Below are positions 7,936 to 16,866 of a stretch of 64,000 nucleotides of DNA, piece after piece. Each line of letters starts with the position of its first letter. Position 1 is the first letter of the stretch. Below the pieces are notes generated by a model, which worked only from the letters and a program-made list of their open reading frames with translations, searched no databases and was not told where the DNA came from. The stretch is from the NCBI RefSeq assembly GCF_900156505.1, contig NZ_FTPR01000001.1, positions 1,922,001 to 1,986,000 of the forward strand, read 5' to 3'. The translations under genes and the position numbers were made by a program. This DNA is from Yoonia rosea (GTDB lineage Bacteria > Pseudomonadota > Alphaproteobacteria > Rhodobacterales > Rhodobacteraceae).

Positions 7936-8082
7936 ATGTTCCGCTTGTTGCGCACGATCATTCTGGTGATGTTTGCCTTTGTGGCTGGCATGCTGTTTGA
8001 ACGTGAAGGACGCCAGGAAACCTGCGAAGGTGGCGGTGGGCTATGGATCGAAAATATCTGCGTTGGACCGGAGTTTAACTGA
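7936..8082 (+). CDS. Small single-TM protein between rpsP and rimM
   Basis: 48-aa protein: an N-terminal membrane helix ([20 protein letters not shown]) followed by a short tail with two cysteines (TCEGGGG and NICVG) and ending PEFN. Its TGA overlaps the rimM ATG by one base, so translation is probably coupled. The ATG is chosen because the hydrophobic segment follows it directly; an upstream extension is not protein-like. Function unknown. The paired cysteines suggest a periplasmic disulfide. Confidence 0.7.
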   Translation: MFRLLRTIILVMFAFVAGMLFEREGRQETCEGGGGLWIENICVGPEFN

Positions 8083-8600
8083 TGAGCGATCGTGTGATTG
8101 TGGGTTCTATTGGTGGCGCATTTGGCGTTCAGGGCGAAGTGCGCCTGAAGTCCTATTGTGCCGATCCGCAAGCCATCGCCGACTATACCCCGCTTTACAC
8201 CGAAGACGGTCGCAGTTTTGCGCAGGTTGTCCTGACAGGGCAGCTCAAAAACGGGTTTACGGCCCGCATTGATGGCGTCGTCACAAAAGAAGACGCCGAT
8301 GCCCTGCGCAATGTAGACCTTTACGCGCCGCGCGATGTGATGCCCTCATTGCCGGATGACGAATATTACTACGCCGATCTGATGGGTCTGACTGTCGTTG
8401 ACACGGGCGGCGTCACCTTGGGCACTGTCAAAAATGTGATGGACCATGGGGCGGGCGATTTGCTTGAGATCATCGTGCCTGGTCAGTCAGAAACCGTACT
8501 TCTGCCCTTCACCTCAGCCGCTGTGCCAACTGTCGACCTGCACGCGGGGCGGATCGTGGCAGACCCACCGGACGGGCTGTTTCCCGATGCAGCCACATAG
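8082..8600 (+). CDS. rimM: Ribosome maturation factor RimM
   Basis: 172 aa. The N-terminal RimM beta-barrel begins [20 protein letters not shown], and a C-terminal PRC barrel carries the family motif [12 protein letters not shown] (about residues 90-101). RimM binds S19 and helps process the 16S rRNA 3' domain. It overlaps the upstream small ORF by one base and sits directly ahead of trmD, as in most bacteria. Confidence 0.96.
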   Translation: MSDRVIVGSIGGAFGVQGEVRLKSYCADPQAIADYTPLYTEDGRSFAQVVLTGQLKNGFTARIDGVVTKEDADALRNVDLYAPRDVMPSLPDDEYYYADLMGLTVVDTGGVTLGTVKNVMDHGAGDLLEIIVPGQSETVLLPFTSAAVPTVDLHAGRIVADPPDGLFPDAAT

Positions 8601-8661
8601 CCCGCGCCGCAATGCGGCCCAAAAGCAATTCATCGCTGATTATGAAAGGGGGCGGCAATGA
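8587..8661 (+). CDS. Possible 24-codon ORF between rimM and trmD
   Basis: ATG inside the 3' end of rimM, running in another frame to a TGA that overlaps the trmD ATG (ATGA). The peptide ([10 protein letters not shown] start, YERGRQ end) is basic. It could act as a translational coupler between rimM and trmD, or be chance. Evidence is position only. Confidence 0.2.
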   Translation: MQPHSPRRNAAQKQFIADYERGRQ

Positions 8662-9446
8662 CCAAAGCCCCCCGCGCTGCTGGACGCATCGCTGTCCGGC
8701 CAACCTTGCAACCCCGTGAATTGATGACGGACACACCTGATATTGCGGGGGCGTGGACTGCACAAATCATCACGTTGTTTCCGCAAGCCTTCCCCGGCGT
8801 CCTGGGCGAGAGCCTGACCGGCAAGGCCTTGCAGGACGGCCTGTGGCAATTGCAGACCTTTGATCTGCGCACCTATGGCATTGGCAAACATCGCAATGTC
8901 GATGATACGCCGGCAGGGGGCGGTGCCGGCATGGTGCTGCGCGCCGATGTGCTGGAAAAGGCAATCAAGGATGCGCGCACGGGTACCAAAGGTGTGGCGC
9001 CGCTGATCTATCTCTCGCCGCGCGGTCGGCGGTTTGATCAGGCCATGGCACGCGACTGGGCGCGGATGGACGGGGTCACGATGCTTTGCGGGCGCTTTGA
9101 AGGCGTCGACGAGCGCGTCTTGCAGCATTTCGGCATTCAGGAAGTCAGCCTGGGCGATTTTGTCATGACGGGCGGTGAAATTGCAGCACAAGCGATGATT
9201 GATGCCACTGTGCGGCTCTTGCCGGGTGTGCTGGGCAATGCGGACAGTGCTCTTGAGGAAAGCTTTTCCTCCGGTTTGCTGGAACACCCGCAGTTCACCA
9301 AGCCGGCCGAGTGGCAGGGTCATGCGATCCCGGATGTACTGCTGTCTGGTAACCACGCCAAAATCGCGGAATGGCGGCGCGCGATGGCCGAGAAAATCAC
9401 CCGCGAACGGCGGCCTGATCTCTGGGCGGCCCACCAGAAGAAATAG
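8658..9446 (+). CDS. trmD: tRNA (guanine-N1-)-methyltransferase TrmD
   Basis: 262-aa SPOUT methyltransferase making m1G37 in tRNA. Visible are the TAQIITLFPQAFPG start of the domain, DDTPAGGGAGMVL, and the knot region LCGRFEGVDERVL with SLGDFVMTGGE, which forms the SAM pocket. About 30 extra N-terminal residues precede the domain ([13 protein letters not shown]), so an internal ATG at 8724 (MTDTPD) is possible, but the AAAGGGGG site before 8658 favours the longer form. Confidence 0.96.
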   Translation: MTKAPRAAGRIAVRPTLQPRELMTDTPDIAGAWTAQIITLFPQAFPGVLGESLTGKALQDGLWQLQTFDLRTYGIGKHRNVDDTPAGGGAGMVLRADVLEKAIKDARTGTKGVAPLIYLSPRGRRFDQAMARDWARMDGVTMLCGRFEGVDERVLQHFGIQEVSLGDFVMTGGEIAAQAMIDATVRLLPGVLGNADSALEESFSSGLLEHPQFTKPAEWQGHAIPDVLLSGNHAKIAEWRRAMAEKITRERRPDLWAAHQKK

Positions 9447-9796
9447 GGGCGCTGCCCCTCGGCTGCGCCTCACCCCGAAGTTTGAGTGGACATGGAAAAT
9501 CAAAGAGGTGTTTGGCATCGACAATGCGCCAAAACCCCTTGATCCATCAGCCCCCCCCGCTTATACGGCAGCATTCCCGGTCAGCGCGCTGATTCCGGGC
9601 GTTGGTTTATGGAACCATCTGGAGCATGAGAGCATCTTCGTTGGTGCAGCCCTCACCAGACAGGCCGGACAGCCACAACAAAAGAAAAGATGACGTATCT
9701 CTGGCGGGCAGTCAACTGGACCCGATAACGACACAGAGCTCTGGGCCACAAAGAAACATTGCGGAGTACCGCAAGCATTTTAAAGGAGCGTTTCAG
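9447..9796. other. 350-bp trmD-rplS spacer
   Basis: Begins with GC-rich inverted sequence (GGGGCGCTGCCCC) right after the trmD stop. The trmD frame runs on in a different register as an open, plausibly coding stretch (FEWTWKIKEVFGID and following) to about 9693 without a good start, which may be a decayed gene fragment. The AAAGGAG for rplS is at the right end. No promoter could be fixed, but independent transcription of rplS-rpmE is likely. Confidence 0.4.
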
Positions 9797-10180
9797 ATGG
9801 ACCTGATCGCACAACTCGAAGCGGAACAAGTCGCCGCACTAGGGAAAGACATCCCTGACTTTAAAGCGGGTGACACCATCCGCGTTGGTTACAAAGTGAC
9901 CGAAGGCACACGTAGCCGTGTGCAGAACTACGAAGGCGTGTGCATCGCCCGCAAGAACGGCAAAGGCATTGCCGGTTCTTTCACAGTGCGCAAGATTTCC
10001 TTTGGCGAAGGTGTGGAGCGTGTTTTCCCGCTGCATTCCACCAACATCGACAGCATCACCGTGGTTCGCCGTGGTCGCGTGCGTCGCGCCAAGCTGTACT
10101 ATCTGCGTTCGCGTCGCGGTAAGTCCGCACGTATCGCAGAGGTCACCAACTACAAAGCGCCTAAGGGCGCCGAAGCGTAA
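9797..10180 (+). CDS. rplS: 50S ribosomal protein L19
   Basis: 127 aa. It shows the family core [18 protein letters not shown], then [20 protein letters not shown] and [19 protein letters not shown]19 lies at the 30S-50S interface. AAAGGAG stands eight bases before the ATG; longer in-frame upstream sequence is not part of the protein. rpmE follows after 11 bp. Confidence 0.98.
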   Translation: MDLIAQLEAEQVAALGKDIPDFKAGDTIRVGYKVTEGTRSRVQNYEGVCIARKNGKGIAGSFTVRKISFGEGVERVFPLHSTNIDSITVVRRGRVRRAKLYYLRSRRGKSARIAEVTNYKAPKGAEA

Positions 10181-10191
10181 GGATCACGACC

Positions 10192-10413
10192 ATGAAAAAA
10201 GATACGCATCCCGACTACCACATCATCGACGTCAAAATGACCGATGGCACAGTGGTTCAGATGAAATCCACATGGGGCAAGGAAGGCGATACAATGTCGC
10301 TTGATATCGACCCATCCGTGCACCCTGCATGGAACGGTGGTTCCACACGCTTGATGGACGCCGGTGGCCGTGTGTCCAAGTTCAAGAACAAATACGCCGG
10401 TCTGGGTTTCTAA
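10192..10413 (+). CDS. rpmE: 50S ribosomal protein L31
   Basis: 73 aa; the start [16 protein letters not shown] and the [12 protein letters not shown] segment identify L31. It has no cysteines, so it is a zinc-independent (C-minus) form. It is the last gene of the ribosomal unit and is followed by a strong terminator. Confidence 0.95.
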   Translation: MKKDTHPDYHIIDVKMTDGTVVQMKSTWGKEGDTMSLDIDPSVHPAWNGGSTRLMDAGGRVSKFKNKYAGLGF

Positions 10414-10447
10414 GAAAGGCGTGGGTTCCACCGACCCTGACGATTAC

Positions 10448-10479
10448 AAACGCTGCTCCCGGTGGGGGCGGCGTTTTTC
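10448..10479 (+). terminator. Intrinsic terminator after rpmE
   Basis: Near-perfect GC stem (ACGCTGC...GGCGGCGT with C/G-rich extension) followed by TTTTT, 35 bp past the rpmE stop. It ends the rplS-rpmE transcript. Confidence 0.85.
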
Positions 10480-10489
10480 GTTTAAGGCG

Positions 10490-11305
10490 TCAGGAAAGCG
10501 ATGTGATTGACAGGGCCGCAGGCACCACTTGCTGCGTCTCGTTGCGGTGACCAGCCAGACAAATCCGGTAGCAGGCCCTGCCCGCAGATTTTGCCTGATA
10601 GACTGCCTTGTCGGCCAGACGCAGCGCATCATGGCGGACAATAGGTCTGTCAGTCCGTGCAATTCCGACAGAGGCCGTCACACGCTGGATTGAACCCTGA
10701 CCTGTATCAAAGGCCATCCCCTCACTCATCCGCGTGGCGATCCGCTGCAACTTGGCGTCATCCGCCTGCCCCAGGAATGCTGCAAATTCCTCGCCCCCGA
10801 TACGTGCCAGCACATCCCCCTGTTCGAGGCTGGTATGCAGATGCAAAGCCATCTGGCGCAGGCAAAGATCGCCGATGTCATGCCCAAACGTATCGTTGAT
10901 GTCTTTGAAGCGATCGACGTCGATGATCATGATCGCCTGCGTCGGTGAAATCCGCTCCGGTGTCTTGTCCATAAACCATCGGCGGTTGGGCAAATCCGTC
11001 AAGGCATCGCGTGTGGCTTGCAGGTAAAGGCGTTTTTGCAGCGCGTTCAAATGCCCGATCAGCAACAGTGCAAAGGTGCACATTGGCAGTGCCGTGAAGG
11101 TCGCGTCACTGAGATTTTCCCAATAGGTTTTCTGCCCGGATAATCCGTAGACGAAGATGTGGCGAACATGGTTCATCAGACCGCAAATCAGGAGGGCAAT
11201 CGCGAGCTTTACAAGAAAGTCAAACCTACCTGCCGGCGCAGTCAGTCTGACAAATCTTTCCACTTCGAACCCCGCCAACAACCGATGACGGAAATAGACA
11301 TGCAC
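10490..11305 (-). CDS. Membrane-anchored GGDEF diguanylate cyclase
   Basis: 271 aa. Two membrane helices (about residues 30-50 and 70-86) precede a GGDEF domain (residues 95-250) with RDALTDLPNRRWF, the metal/substrate stretch IIDVDRFKDINDTFGHDIGD, and an intact active-site GGEEF at 170-174. It should make cyclic di-GMP. The product-inhibition RxxD site five residues before GGEEF reads EQGD, so the I-site is lost. The start is a GTG without a clear ribosome-binding site and is uncertain. Confidence 0.9.
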   Translation of the reverse strand: MHVYFRHRLLAGFEVERFVRLTAPAGRFDFLVKLAIALLICGLMNHVRHIFVYGLSGQKTYWENLSDATFTALPMCTFALLLIGHLNALQKRLYLQATRDALTDLPNRRWFMDKTPERISPTQAIMIIDVDRFKDINDTFGHDIGDLCLRQMALHLHTSLEQGDVLARIGGEEFAAFLGQADDAKLQRIATRMSEGMAFDTGQGSIQRVTASVGIARTDRPIVRHDALRLADKAVYQAKSAGRACYRICLAGHRNETQQVVPAALSITSLS

Positions 11306-11393
11306 CGTCGCCGACCGAGATCGTATTGGCGAGGTGTTAAATTATTCTTAATCTGGCCTGTAAACGCAGGCGGCAAATGGTGGGAAAAGCGTC

Positions 11394-11687
11394 ATGCCTG
11401 ATCAGATCACCCAGAACGCAGAGCAGGACGGCGTTTTGGGCGAACTGCCGGGTGCGGGGACATCGCTGACACACCCTGACACCCCGGAGGGCGCAGTTTG
11501 TGATAGCCTCATACAATAGGCGGCGGCGCGACCGACGGTGATTGCTCTGCACCACCAGATACTGGCGGCGCAGAAAAGCCTGAAGATCCTGAAAGATTCC
11601 GCGGAAGGCAAGCCAGTGCAACTGCGCCTGTCAGCGCCTCACACAAAGCTCGCTATCGAAGAGGACGCTATGCGCACATACGGCTAA
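11394..11687 (+). pseudogene. Small ORF interrupted by an in-frame amber codon
   Basis: A frame with coding-like codon use (CTG, GCG, CAG, GAC, ATC) runs from ATG 11394 to TAA 11685, broken only by TAG at 11517. The two halves would encode 41 aa (MPDQITQNAEQDG start) and about 55 aa (HHQILAAQKSLKIL, ending MRTYG). No family recognised. Either a nonsense-inactivated gene of 97 codons, or the downstream half is translated alone from GTG 11538. Its end overlaps the convergent helicase gene by four bases. Confidence 0.4.
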
Positions 11688-12997
11688 GCCGCAGACTGGC
11701 TGCGCGCCCGTCCACCACCGCCACCATTGCGACGGCGACCGGCAGGTTTGCCTTGGCCACCACCGGGCTTGCCGCTGGCACGAGGCGCACCGCCACGGCT
11801 ACCGCCACCGGCACCACGACGGCCACCGCCACCACCACCGTTCGGTCGCTTTTTCTGGCCAGGCTGAATTTCCCAAGGACGCCCCGAAGCGACAGGGATC
11901 GTGTCCTTCATCGCTTTTTCAATGTCCTGCAACTCGATCATCTCATCCGGTGCAACAAGTGCAACCGCACTCCCGTCTGCCCCGGCGCGCGCAGTCCGCC
12001 CAATCCGGTGAACATAGTTTTCGGCCACGTTCGGCAGGTCATAGTTATAGACAAACCGCACATCGGGAATATCCAGACCACGTGCAGCCACATCCGTGGC
12101 GACCAGAACGCGGGTTTTGCCCGCCTTGAACGCATCCAGCGCGCGTTGGCGTTGGCCTTGGGATTTGTTGCCGTGGATCGATGCGGCGGCAAAGCCCTTA
12201 TTCTCAAGCACTTTATAGAGCTTTTCACAGCCATGTTTGGTCCGTCCAAAGACGATCGCCAGCTCATCACGGTGCTTGTCCAGCAGTTCGATCAGCAGAT
12301 CTGTTTTCGCCGCTTGCGCGACAAAGTGCACCGACTGGTTGATCTTCTTCACTGCCTGCCCCGGAGGGTTCACCTGTACGCGTACAGCGTCGGTCAGATA
12401 TGTGCCCGCCAGTTCACCCATCAGTTTCGGCATCGTCGCCGAAAACATCATCGTCTGACGGTCTTTCGCCAGCAGCGGCGCGATGCGGCGCAGCGCATGG
12501 ATAAAGCCCATGTCGAGCATCTGATCGGCCTCATCCAGCACCAGATAGATGGTTTCATCAAGACGCACGGCACGGCGGTCCAGCAGGTCGATCAAACGAC
12601 CCGGTGTCGCGACAAGCAGGTCAACACCGCCAGCCAGACGTTTGGTCTGTGCCACGATACCTGCACCACCGACGACCAGCGCCACTTTCAGGTGGCTGCC
12701 CTTGGTATAGGCGGTCAGGTTGTCGGAAATCTGTTTGGCCAGCTCGCGCGTCGGCGCAAGGATGAGACCACGGGTTGTTTTCGGGTTCGGCTTGACGCCT
12801 GCCTTGAGCAGGGCGTGGATCATCGGCAAACCAAATGCTGCGGTTTTACCGCTGCCGGTCTGGGCGAGGCCCATCACATCGCGGCCGTTCATGGCGTGCG
12901 GGATGGCTTGGGTTTGAATCGGGGTGGGATCGGTGATCCCTTGTTCTTTAAGAACGTTTACAAGACGGGGCGCGAGGCCCAGCATATCAAAATCCAT
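11684..12997 (-). CDS. DEAD-box RNA helicase, RhlE-like
   Basis: 437 aa. It carries the Q-motif region TDPTPIQTQAIP, motif I AQTGSGKTA (about 45-53), Ia APTRELA, Ib ATPGRL, II DEAD (about 155-158), III SATMP and VI HRIGRTARAG. RhlE-type helicases remodel ribosomal precursors and mRNA. The last about 60 residues are a Gly/Arg-rich, low-complexity RNA-binding tail with GGGGG and RRG runs. An AGGA precedes the ATG. A 6-bp inverted repeat at 13029-13051 lies in the leader. Confidence 0.94.
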   Translation of the reverse strand: MDFDMLGLAPRLVNVLKEQGITDPTPIQTQAIPHAMNGRDVMGLAQTGSGKTAAFGLPMIHALLKAGVKPNPKTTRGLILAPTRELAKQISDNLTAYTKGSHLKVALVVGGAGIVAQTKRLAGGVDLLVATPGRLIDLLDRRAVRLDETIYLVLDEADQMLDMGFIHALRRIAPLLAKDRQTMMFSATMPKLMGELAGTYLTDAVRVQVNPPGQAVKKINQSVHFVAQAAKTDLLIELLDKHRDELAIVFGRTKHGCEKLYKVLENKGFAAASIHGNKSQGQRQRALDAFKAGKTRVLVATDVAARGLDIPDVRFVYNYDLPNVAENYVHRIGRTARAGADGSAVALVAPDEMIELQDIEKAMKDTIPVASGRPWEIQPGQKKRPNGGGGGGRRGAGGGSRGGAPRASGKPGGGQGKPAGRRRNGGGGGRARSQSAA

Positions 12998-13361
12998 AAG
13001 TGGATATCCTAATTTCTAGCGAACCTGCGGTCCGCGCATATCATTCGGACCACGGCAACACGCCATGACCCTGTGCAAGGTTGCGCCAATATGCTGACAG
13101 CCAAGACCGCATTGTCCGGGCGCCGATGTGGCGCGGGACCCCTGCGTGATGTGGGAACCTGAGGTTAACCGGCGCCTTGCGAAAAGGCTTATCGTTTCGC
13201 TCTGCTCACGCGGCAGCTTGCATCGGTTGAGTGTGACATGAGGCTTTGCGGGTCATCTGTCAAGGGGACGGGAAAACACCGGCCAAGTGTTGCATGTGCT
13301 TTCCCTTGCACCACCCACATCATATAGTGGTCCAAGGCTAGAAACGACGGGGAATCGATCA
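12998..13361. other. Divergent spacer between RNA helicase and mipZ
   Basis: 364 bp without a gene. It contains the inverted repeat GGTCCG-N11-CGGACC (13029-13051) in the helicase leader and a GGTTAACC palindrome near 13163. It should hold promoters for both genes; I could not assign -10/-35 elements or a full CtrA box. Confidence 0.4.
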
Positions 13362-14171
13362 GTGGCGCATATTATCGTGGTCGGCAATGAAAAGGGCGGC
13401 GCAGGCAAATCGACGGTCTCAATGCATGTGGCGACAGCCCTTGCACGCATGGGGCACCGCGTTGGCACCCTTGATCTTGACCTGCGCCAGAAAACACTCG
13501 GGCGCTATGTGCTGAACCGCCAAACCTACATGGAACAGCAGGGATTGCACCTGCCCTCGCCCACGTACCATGAACTGCCCGATATTGATCAAAACATCCT
13601 CGAGCCAGGCGAAAATGCCTTCGACCACAGGCTCTCGATGGCTGTGGCCAAGATGGAAGCCAATGCCGAATTTATCCTGATTGACTGCCCGGGTTCACAC
13701 ACCCGCCTCAGCCAGGTCGCCCACTCTTTGGCCGATACGCTGATCACGCCCCTGAATGACAGTTTTGTAGACTTCGATCTTCTTGCGCATGTCGACAGCG
13801 ACGGCGAAGAAATCACCTCGCCTTCGGTCTATTCCGAGATGGTCTGGAACGCGCGCCAGTTGCGCAGCCAAGCCGGATTGAAGCCGATCGACTGGGTCGT
13901 TGTACGCAACCGGATGGGTGCGCAGGCCATGGTGAACAAACAGAAGATGGAGCGTGTGATCGAGAAGCTGGCCAAGCGGATCGGTTTCCGCACAGCGCCC
14001 GGGTTCAATGAGCGTGTCATCTTCCGCGAACTCTTTCCGCGCGGCATGACACTGCTTGACCTGCGCGATCTTGGCGTGAAGGGGATGAATATTTCCAACG
14101 TTGCGGCCCGTCAGGAACTGCGCGATTTGATCAAAGCGCTTGATCTGCCCGGTGTGACGCCAAATTTCTAG
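13362..14171 (+). CDS. mipZ: MipZ-type division-plane positioning ATPase
   Basis: 269-aa ParA/MinD-superfamily ATPase. The deviant Walker A is GNEKGGAGKSTVSMH (residues 8-22), followed by LDLDLRQKTLGRY and Walker B FILIDCPGSHTRLS. The sequence matches alphaproteobacterial MipZ (ITPLNDSFVDFDLL, RELFPRGMTLLDL), which forms gradients from ParB-bound poles and blocks FtsZ assembly away from midcell. The start is GTG (VAHIIVVGNEKGG) with GGGGA eight bases before it; an upstream 25-residue extension is not conserved. Monocistronic. Confidence 0.92.
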   Translation: MAHIIVVGNEKGGAGKSTVSMHVATALARMGHRVGTLDLDLRQKTLGRYVLNRQTYMEQQGLHLPSPTYHELPDIDQNILEPGENAFDHRLSMAVAKMEANAEFILIDCPGSHTRLSQVAHSLADTLITPLNDSFVDFDLLAHVDSDGEEITSPSVYSEMVWNARQLRSQAGLKPIDWVVVRNRMGAQAMVNKQKMERVIEKLAKRIGFRTAPGFNERVIFRELFPRGMTLLDLRDLGVKGMNISNVAARQELRDLIKALDLPGVTPNF

Positions 14172-14267
14172 GTCAGGAACGGGAAAGTGAGCGCTCTCAG
14201 CTGAAGACTGCTCTTTTATTAAGCAAATCAGCCGCATAGTGTATCGCTCATATACGGAGGGTTTGCT

Positions 14268-15884
14268 TTGCAAAAACTGATTTCACTGCAGCGTTATTCC
14301 ACGTTTCTCATTGCTGCCGTTCTGACGCTGGTCTGTTTTGTAATCGGGTTTTGGGCGACATGGGTATTCCTGCTTGCCGCAGTCTTTGGTGCCTTCACCC
14401 TTCTGGGCGTGCATGATGTGCGCCAAGATCGCCACGCTATTTTGCGGAACTATCCCATCCTTGGACATCTTCGCTTTGTCTTTGAAAAAATCCGCCCCGA
14501 AATCCGCCAGTATCTGATTGAAAGCGATCAGGAAGAGCAACCCTTCAGCCGCGAACAACGCTCGCTGGTCTATCAGCGGGCGAAAGGAGCCGAAGACAAA
14601 CGCCCGTTCGGGACGCAGGAAAAGGTGTACGAGGCGGGATATTCATGGCTTACCCACTCTGTTGAGCCCACGCACTTCGAAACCACTGACTTCCGCGTCA
14701 AGATCGGCGGCCCCGACTGCAAACAACCCTATAATGCTTCGCTCTACAATATCTCGGCCATGAGCTTTGGCTCCCTCTCTGCAAATGCAATTTCAGCCCT
14801 GAACAAAGGGGCCAAGATGGGCGGTTTCGCCCATGATACCGGCGAAGGCGGCATCAGCCGCTATCACCGTGAAGGTGGCGATCTGATTTTTGAGGTTGGT
14901 TCGGGTTATTTCGGGTGCCGCAATCACGATGGCACATTCAACCCCGAAAAATTCGCCCAAATTGCTGCCGACGATCAGGTCAAGATGATCGAGATTAAGC
15001 TCAGCCAAGGTGCAAAGCCGGGACACGGGGGCATGTTGCCCGCGGCCAAGATCACCCCCGAGATTGCCGAGGCCCGCGATATCCCCATGGGTGTCGACTG
15101 CGTCTCACCAGCAAGTCACAGTGCCTTTAAAGGGCCGATGGGGCTGGTCAAATTTGTGGGCCAGTTGCGCGAATTGTCCGATGGCAAACCTATCGGCTTC
15201 AAGCTCTGCATCGGGCACCGGCGCGAATTCATGTGCATCGTCAAAGCCATGCTGGAAACAGGCATTACCCCTGATTTTATTGTGGTTGACGGAACCGAGG
15301 GCGGCACAGGTGCCGCACCTTTGGAATTTGCCAACCATGTCGGGATGCCCATGGTTGAGGGGCTGACATTCGTGCACAACACACTGCGCGGCGCGGGCAT
15401 CCGTGACCGCGTCAAGATCGGCGCGGCGGGCAAGGTGGTCAGTGCTTTTGACATCGCGCGTGCGCTGTCATTGGGTGCCGATTGGTGCAACTCGGCGCGC
15501 GGCTATATGTTTGCGATCGGCTGTATTCAGGCGCAGGCCTGCCATACCAATCACTGCCCCGTGGGTGTGACCACCCAAGATCCGATCCGGCAAAAAGCAC
15601 TCAACGTGAACGACAAGAGCAAGCGCGTGGCACGGTTCCACGCAAATACACTGAAAGCGCTGGGCGAGATGGCGGCGGCGGCAGGTCTGGACGATCCTTG
15701 CGGCTTCTTGCCTTACCATTTCATGACACGCAAAGGCGACGGGCAGATGACCGAGGCGGCCGATGTCTATACCTATCTGCGCGAAGGTTTCCTGCTTGAT
15801 GATGGCACCGATAACCCGATCTACCGCGAACGCTGGGCGCGCGCCAATCCCAACAGCTTTGCCCCGCCAGAGGCGGCTAGGTAG
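14268..15884 (+). CDS. FMN-binding glutamate-synthase-like membrane protein
   Basis: 538 aa. Two N-terminal membrane helices (about residues 13-47) precede a glutamate-synthase alpha-type FMN barrel (from about 150) with MSFGSLSANAISALNKGA, GGISRYHREGGDL and VVDGTEGGTGAAP. The cysteine stretch CIQAQACHTNHCPVGV corresponds to the Fe-S ligand region. There is no glutaminase domain, so this is a GltB2-only relative of unknown substrate, perhaps an electron-transfer or amide-independent synthase. The start is TTG with GGAGG seven bases upstream; no alternative fits. Confidence 0.85.
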   Translation: MQKLISLQRYSTFLIAAVLTLVCFVIGFWATWVFLLAAVFGAFTLLGVHDVRQDRHAILRNYPILGHLRFVFEKIRPEIRQYLIESDQEEQPFSREQRSLVYQRAKGAEDKRPFGTQEKVYEAGYSWLTHSVEPTHFETTDFRVKIGGPDCKQPYNASLYNISAMSFGSLSANAISALNKGAKMGGFAHDTGEGGISRYHREGGDLIFEVGSGYFGCRNHDGTFNPEKFAQIAADDQVKMIEIKLSQGAKPGHGGMLPAAKITPEIAEARDIPMGVDCVSPASHSAFKGPMGLVKFVGQLRELSDGKPIGFKLCIGHRREFMCIVKAMLETGITPDFIVVDGTEGGTGAAPLEFANHVGMPMVEGLTFVHNTLRGAGIRDRVKIGAAGKVVSAFDIARALSLGADWCNSARGYMFAIGCIQAQACHTNHCPVGVTTQDPIRQKALNVNDKSKRVARFHANTLKALGEMAAAAGLDDPCGFLPYHFMTRKGDGQMTEAADVYTYLREGFLLDDGTDNPIYRERWARANPNSFAPPEAAR

Positions 15885-16866
15885 CTCTGTCGTCTTTGTG
15901 GTCGTCGGGGCGTGGCGGTGTGTTGCCCGCAGCCCGCATAAAGAGCGACACACGCGGGGTTGTCCCTGTCTCGGAACGTGACCGCGTGCGCAGCACAGGC
16001 GTGTTTTCAGAGTTGCCGCTCCTGCTCTCGCGCAGCACGATGTAAAGACCGCTGGCAATGATAATGCCCGCACCTATGGCGGTAGCCTGATCAATGTTTT
16101 CGTCGAAGAAGAGATAGCCGAAAATCGTGGCCCAGATGATCTGGCTGTATTGCATCGGCGCAATAATCGCAGCCTCTCCCGCCTGATAGGCGGAAATAAC
16201 AAGACGGCTTGCCACCCATGCAAAAGTGGCGATGATCGCCAAGAGGCCGAGGTGCTCAATCGGCATTGGTTTGTAAACGAAAGGCAATGCGCAGGCCATG
16301 ACGATGAATGTCACCATCATAGGGTAAAGCAGCATCACCACCGGCCGTTCGTCCCCCCCGATCTTACGCACGACGATAGACGCCAAAGACCCGCCGACCG
16401 CAGCCGCCAGCGCCGCGAGATGCCCCAAAGACAAATCCGTATCGCCCGGCCGCAAAACAACCAGAACCCCCGCAAGCCCCACCAGAACGGCCAGCCAGCG
16501 GCGCAACCTGACGGTTTCACCCAGAACAGGGATCGCAAGAACGGTGATCAATAAGGGAGACGCAAAAAGAATGGCATAGGTTTGTGCCAGCGGCAGGACC
16601 GAAAAGGCATAAAAGGCAGATACCCCCGTCACCACTGTCGCCACCGTCCGCAGCGCCAACCACCACGGATGCACCGGCACCAGGGTTCCGGGTGATGCAT
16701 CCCGCATCAGCATCACCATCGCGAGCGGGAAGCTCAGCAGAACACTGAAAAAGACGATCTGGATGGGCGAATAAATCCCACCCAGAACTTTTACCACCAC
16801 GTCGTGCGTCGAGAATATGCCAAAGGCAAGCAGAGCAAATAATGCGCCTTTGACATTCGGTGACAT
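15877..16866 (-). CDS. DMT-superfamily (EamA) transporter
   Basis: 329 aa, ten hydrophobic segments in two EamA halves (FALLAFGIFSTHDVVVKVLG at the start, QYSQIIWATIFGYLFFDE in the second half) and a charged, proline-rich C-terminal tail of about 50 residues. Probably a metabolite exporter. Its start overlaps the leuB stop (TGATG), so it is co-transcribed with leuB. It overlaps the convergent glutamate-synthase-like gene by 8 bp. Confidence 0.87.
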   Translation of the reverse strand: MSPNVKGALFALLAFGIFSTHDVVVKVLGGIYSPIQIVFFSVLLSFPLAMVMLMRDASPGTLVPVHPWWLALRTVATVVTGVSAFYAFSVLPLAQTYAILFASPLLITVLAIPVLGETVRLRRWLAVLVGLAGVLVVLRPGDTDLSLGHLAALAAAVGGSLASIVVRKIGGDERPVVMLLYPMMVTFIVMACALPFVYKPMPIEHLGLLAIIATFAWVASRLVISAYQAGEAAIIAPMQYSQIIWATIFGYLFFDENIDQATAIGAGIIIASGLYIVLRESRSGNSENTPVLRTRSRSETGTTPRVSLFMRAAGNTPPRPDDHKDDRAT

